5,344 nucleotides of DNA from an uncultured Eisenbergiella sp. (lineage in GTDB: Bacteria; Bacillota; Clostridia; Lachnospirales; Lachnospiraceae), in assembly GCA_948960675.1 (NCBI GenBank), contig CARDPF010000219.1, positions 1 to 5,344 of the forward strand, written 5' to 3'. The translations under genes and the position numbers were made by a program. Under the pieces are notes generated by a model, which made no database searches, was not told the origin of the DNA, and was given only the letters and a program-made list of their open reading frames with translations. Within the stretch, counting starts at the first letter, position 1; each line of letters opens with the position of its first letter. This document shows positions 4,809 to 5,344 of this stretch, one piece after another.

Positions 4809-5261
4809 ATGAAACCTGTCGTGATATTGGTGATAAAATATGTTTTGTACGGTATTTCTTTGGGCTGTACGTCCTTTGTGATCATGTGCCTGTCCTTCTT
4901 TGCCGGGGGAGGGGAAGCATTCTTGGAATTGATATACAAGGATTTTGCGAGGCATGCTGCCGGGGCCATGGCGGTAGGGGTTGCCTGTGGGGGAACGGCC
5001 ATAATCTATCAGTTTGACCGCCCGTGTGCACTTGTGAAGGTAATCATCCATTTTTGTGCCGGAATGGGTGTCTTCTATCCCACCGCCGTTTATTTGGGGT
5101 GGATTCCCTTTTATCCGGACAAATTTTTGTATACCGTTCTGCAATTTTTAGCCTCCGGACTTATTTTTATGGGAATCTGGTTCTGTTTTTACCTGTTTAA
5201 CCGAAACGAAGCGAAAAGAATCAATGAAAGACTGCGGGAACTGGAACGGGAAGAAAAGTAG
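4809..5261 (+). CDS. DUF3021 family four-helix membrane protein
   Basis: The 150-residue integral membrane protein has four hydrophobic segments at about residues 8-32, 48-67, 75-97 and 107-130. A charged, probably helical cytosolic tail follows (NEAKRINERLRELEREEK). Length, topology and position directly after a LytTR gene match DUF3021. In LytTR regulatory systems such as HdrRM and BrsRM of Streptococcus mutans, a small membrane protein holds the LytTR regulator inactive; this protein is likely to have the same role by analogy. The start at ATG 4809 has GAGGA (4798-4802) 6-7 bases upstream. The 59-base gap from the LytTR gene contains a strong promoter, so the protein can be made independently of, or in excess over, the regulator. 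What signal it senses, perhaps exporter substrate or membrane stress, cannot be read from the sequence. Confidence 0.9.
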   Translation: MKPVVILVIKYVLYGISLGCTSFVIMCLSFFAGGGEAFLELIYKDFARHAAGAMAVGVACGGTAIIYQFDRPCALVKVIIHFCAGMGVFYPTAVYLGWIPFYPDKFLYTVLQFLASGLIFMGIWFCFYLFNRNEAKRINERLRELEREEK

Positions 5262-5344
5262 CGGTACAGGCCAAGTTACTATTCACGGCCAATGTCACTT
5301 AGTTAAGCCACGGGCTTTGGGAGGCGTGCCGACGGACGGGGAAG
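5262..5344. other. Downstream flank, no gene recognised
   Basis: An imperfect direct repeat (GGCCAAGTTACT 5269-5280, GGCCAATGTCACT 5287-5299) is followed by a small AAGCC-ACG-GGCTT dyad. The dyad lacks a T tract sufficient for a convincing terminator of the LytTR/DUF3021 unit. The window ends before any further gene is evident. Confidence 0.3.

Overview
The window looks like chromosomal DNA from a low-to-mid GC Firmicute, most likely a gut Clostridia/Lachnospiraceae-type organism. The grounds are strong AGGAGG-like ribosome binding sites, a tRNA gene without an encoded CCA end, Rho-independent hairpin terminators, a LytTR regulator paired with a DUF3021 membrane protein, and compact small-domain proteins (DUF1905, DUF5655, DUF2200). 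The taxonomic guess rests on gene content and style only.

Left part (1-1600, plus strand): the 3' part of a tRNA-Arg(ACG) gene is followed by a strong terminator and a second long hairpin. Then come two small genes overlapping by ATGA (DUF1905, DUF5655), and after a 180-base GC-rich gap a DUF2200 gene. The last codons and stop of the DUF2200 gene lie inside a palindrome-rich element (about 1455-1580) that looks like a dispersed structured repeat and probably also acts as the terminator between convergent genes.

Middle (1603-2444): a YafP-like GNAT acetyltransferase on the minus strand has a plausible promoter overlapped by a long dyad. A 350-base non-coding stretch follows, with a strong hairpin terminator and two related ATAGT...ACTAT dyads.

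Right part (2445-5344): an ABC-2 type exporter operon (ATPase then permease, minus strand) is divergent from a plus-strand pair encoding a LytTR DNA-binding regulator and a four-helix DUF3021 membrane protein. This is the most interesting module. A LytTR protein paired with a small membrane protein matches the architecture of LytTR regulatory systems, in which the membrane protein restrains the regulator. The divergent exporter is the natural candidate target. The DUF3021 gene also has its own near-consensus promoter (TTGACA-17-TAAAAT) in the short gap, bracketed by GTGCGCA half-sites, so regulator and presumed antagonist may be independently controlled. The last 80 bases hold no recognisable gene.
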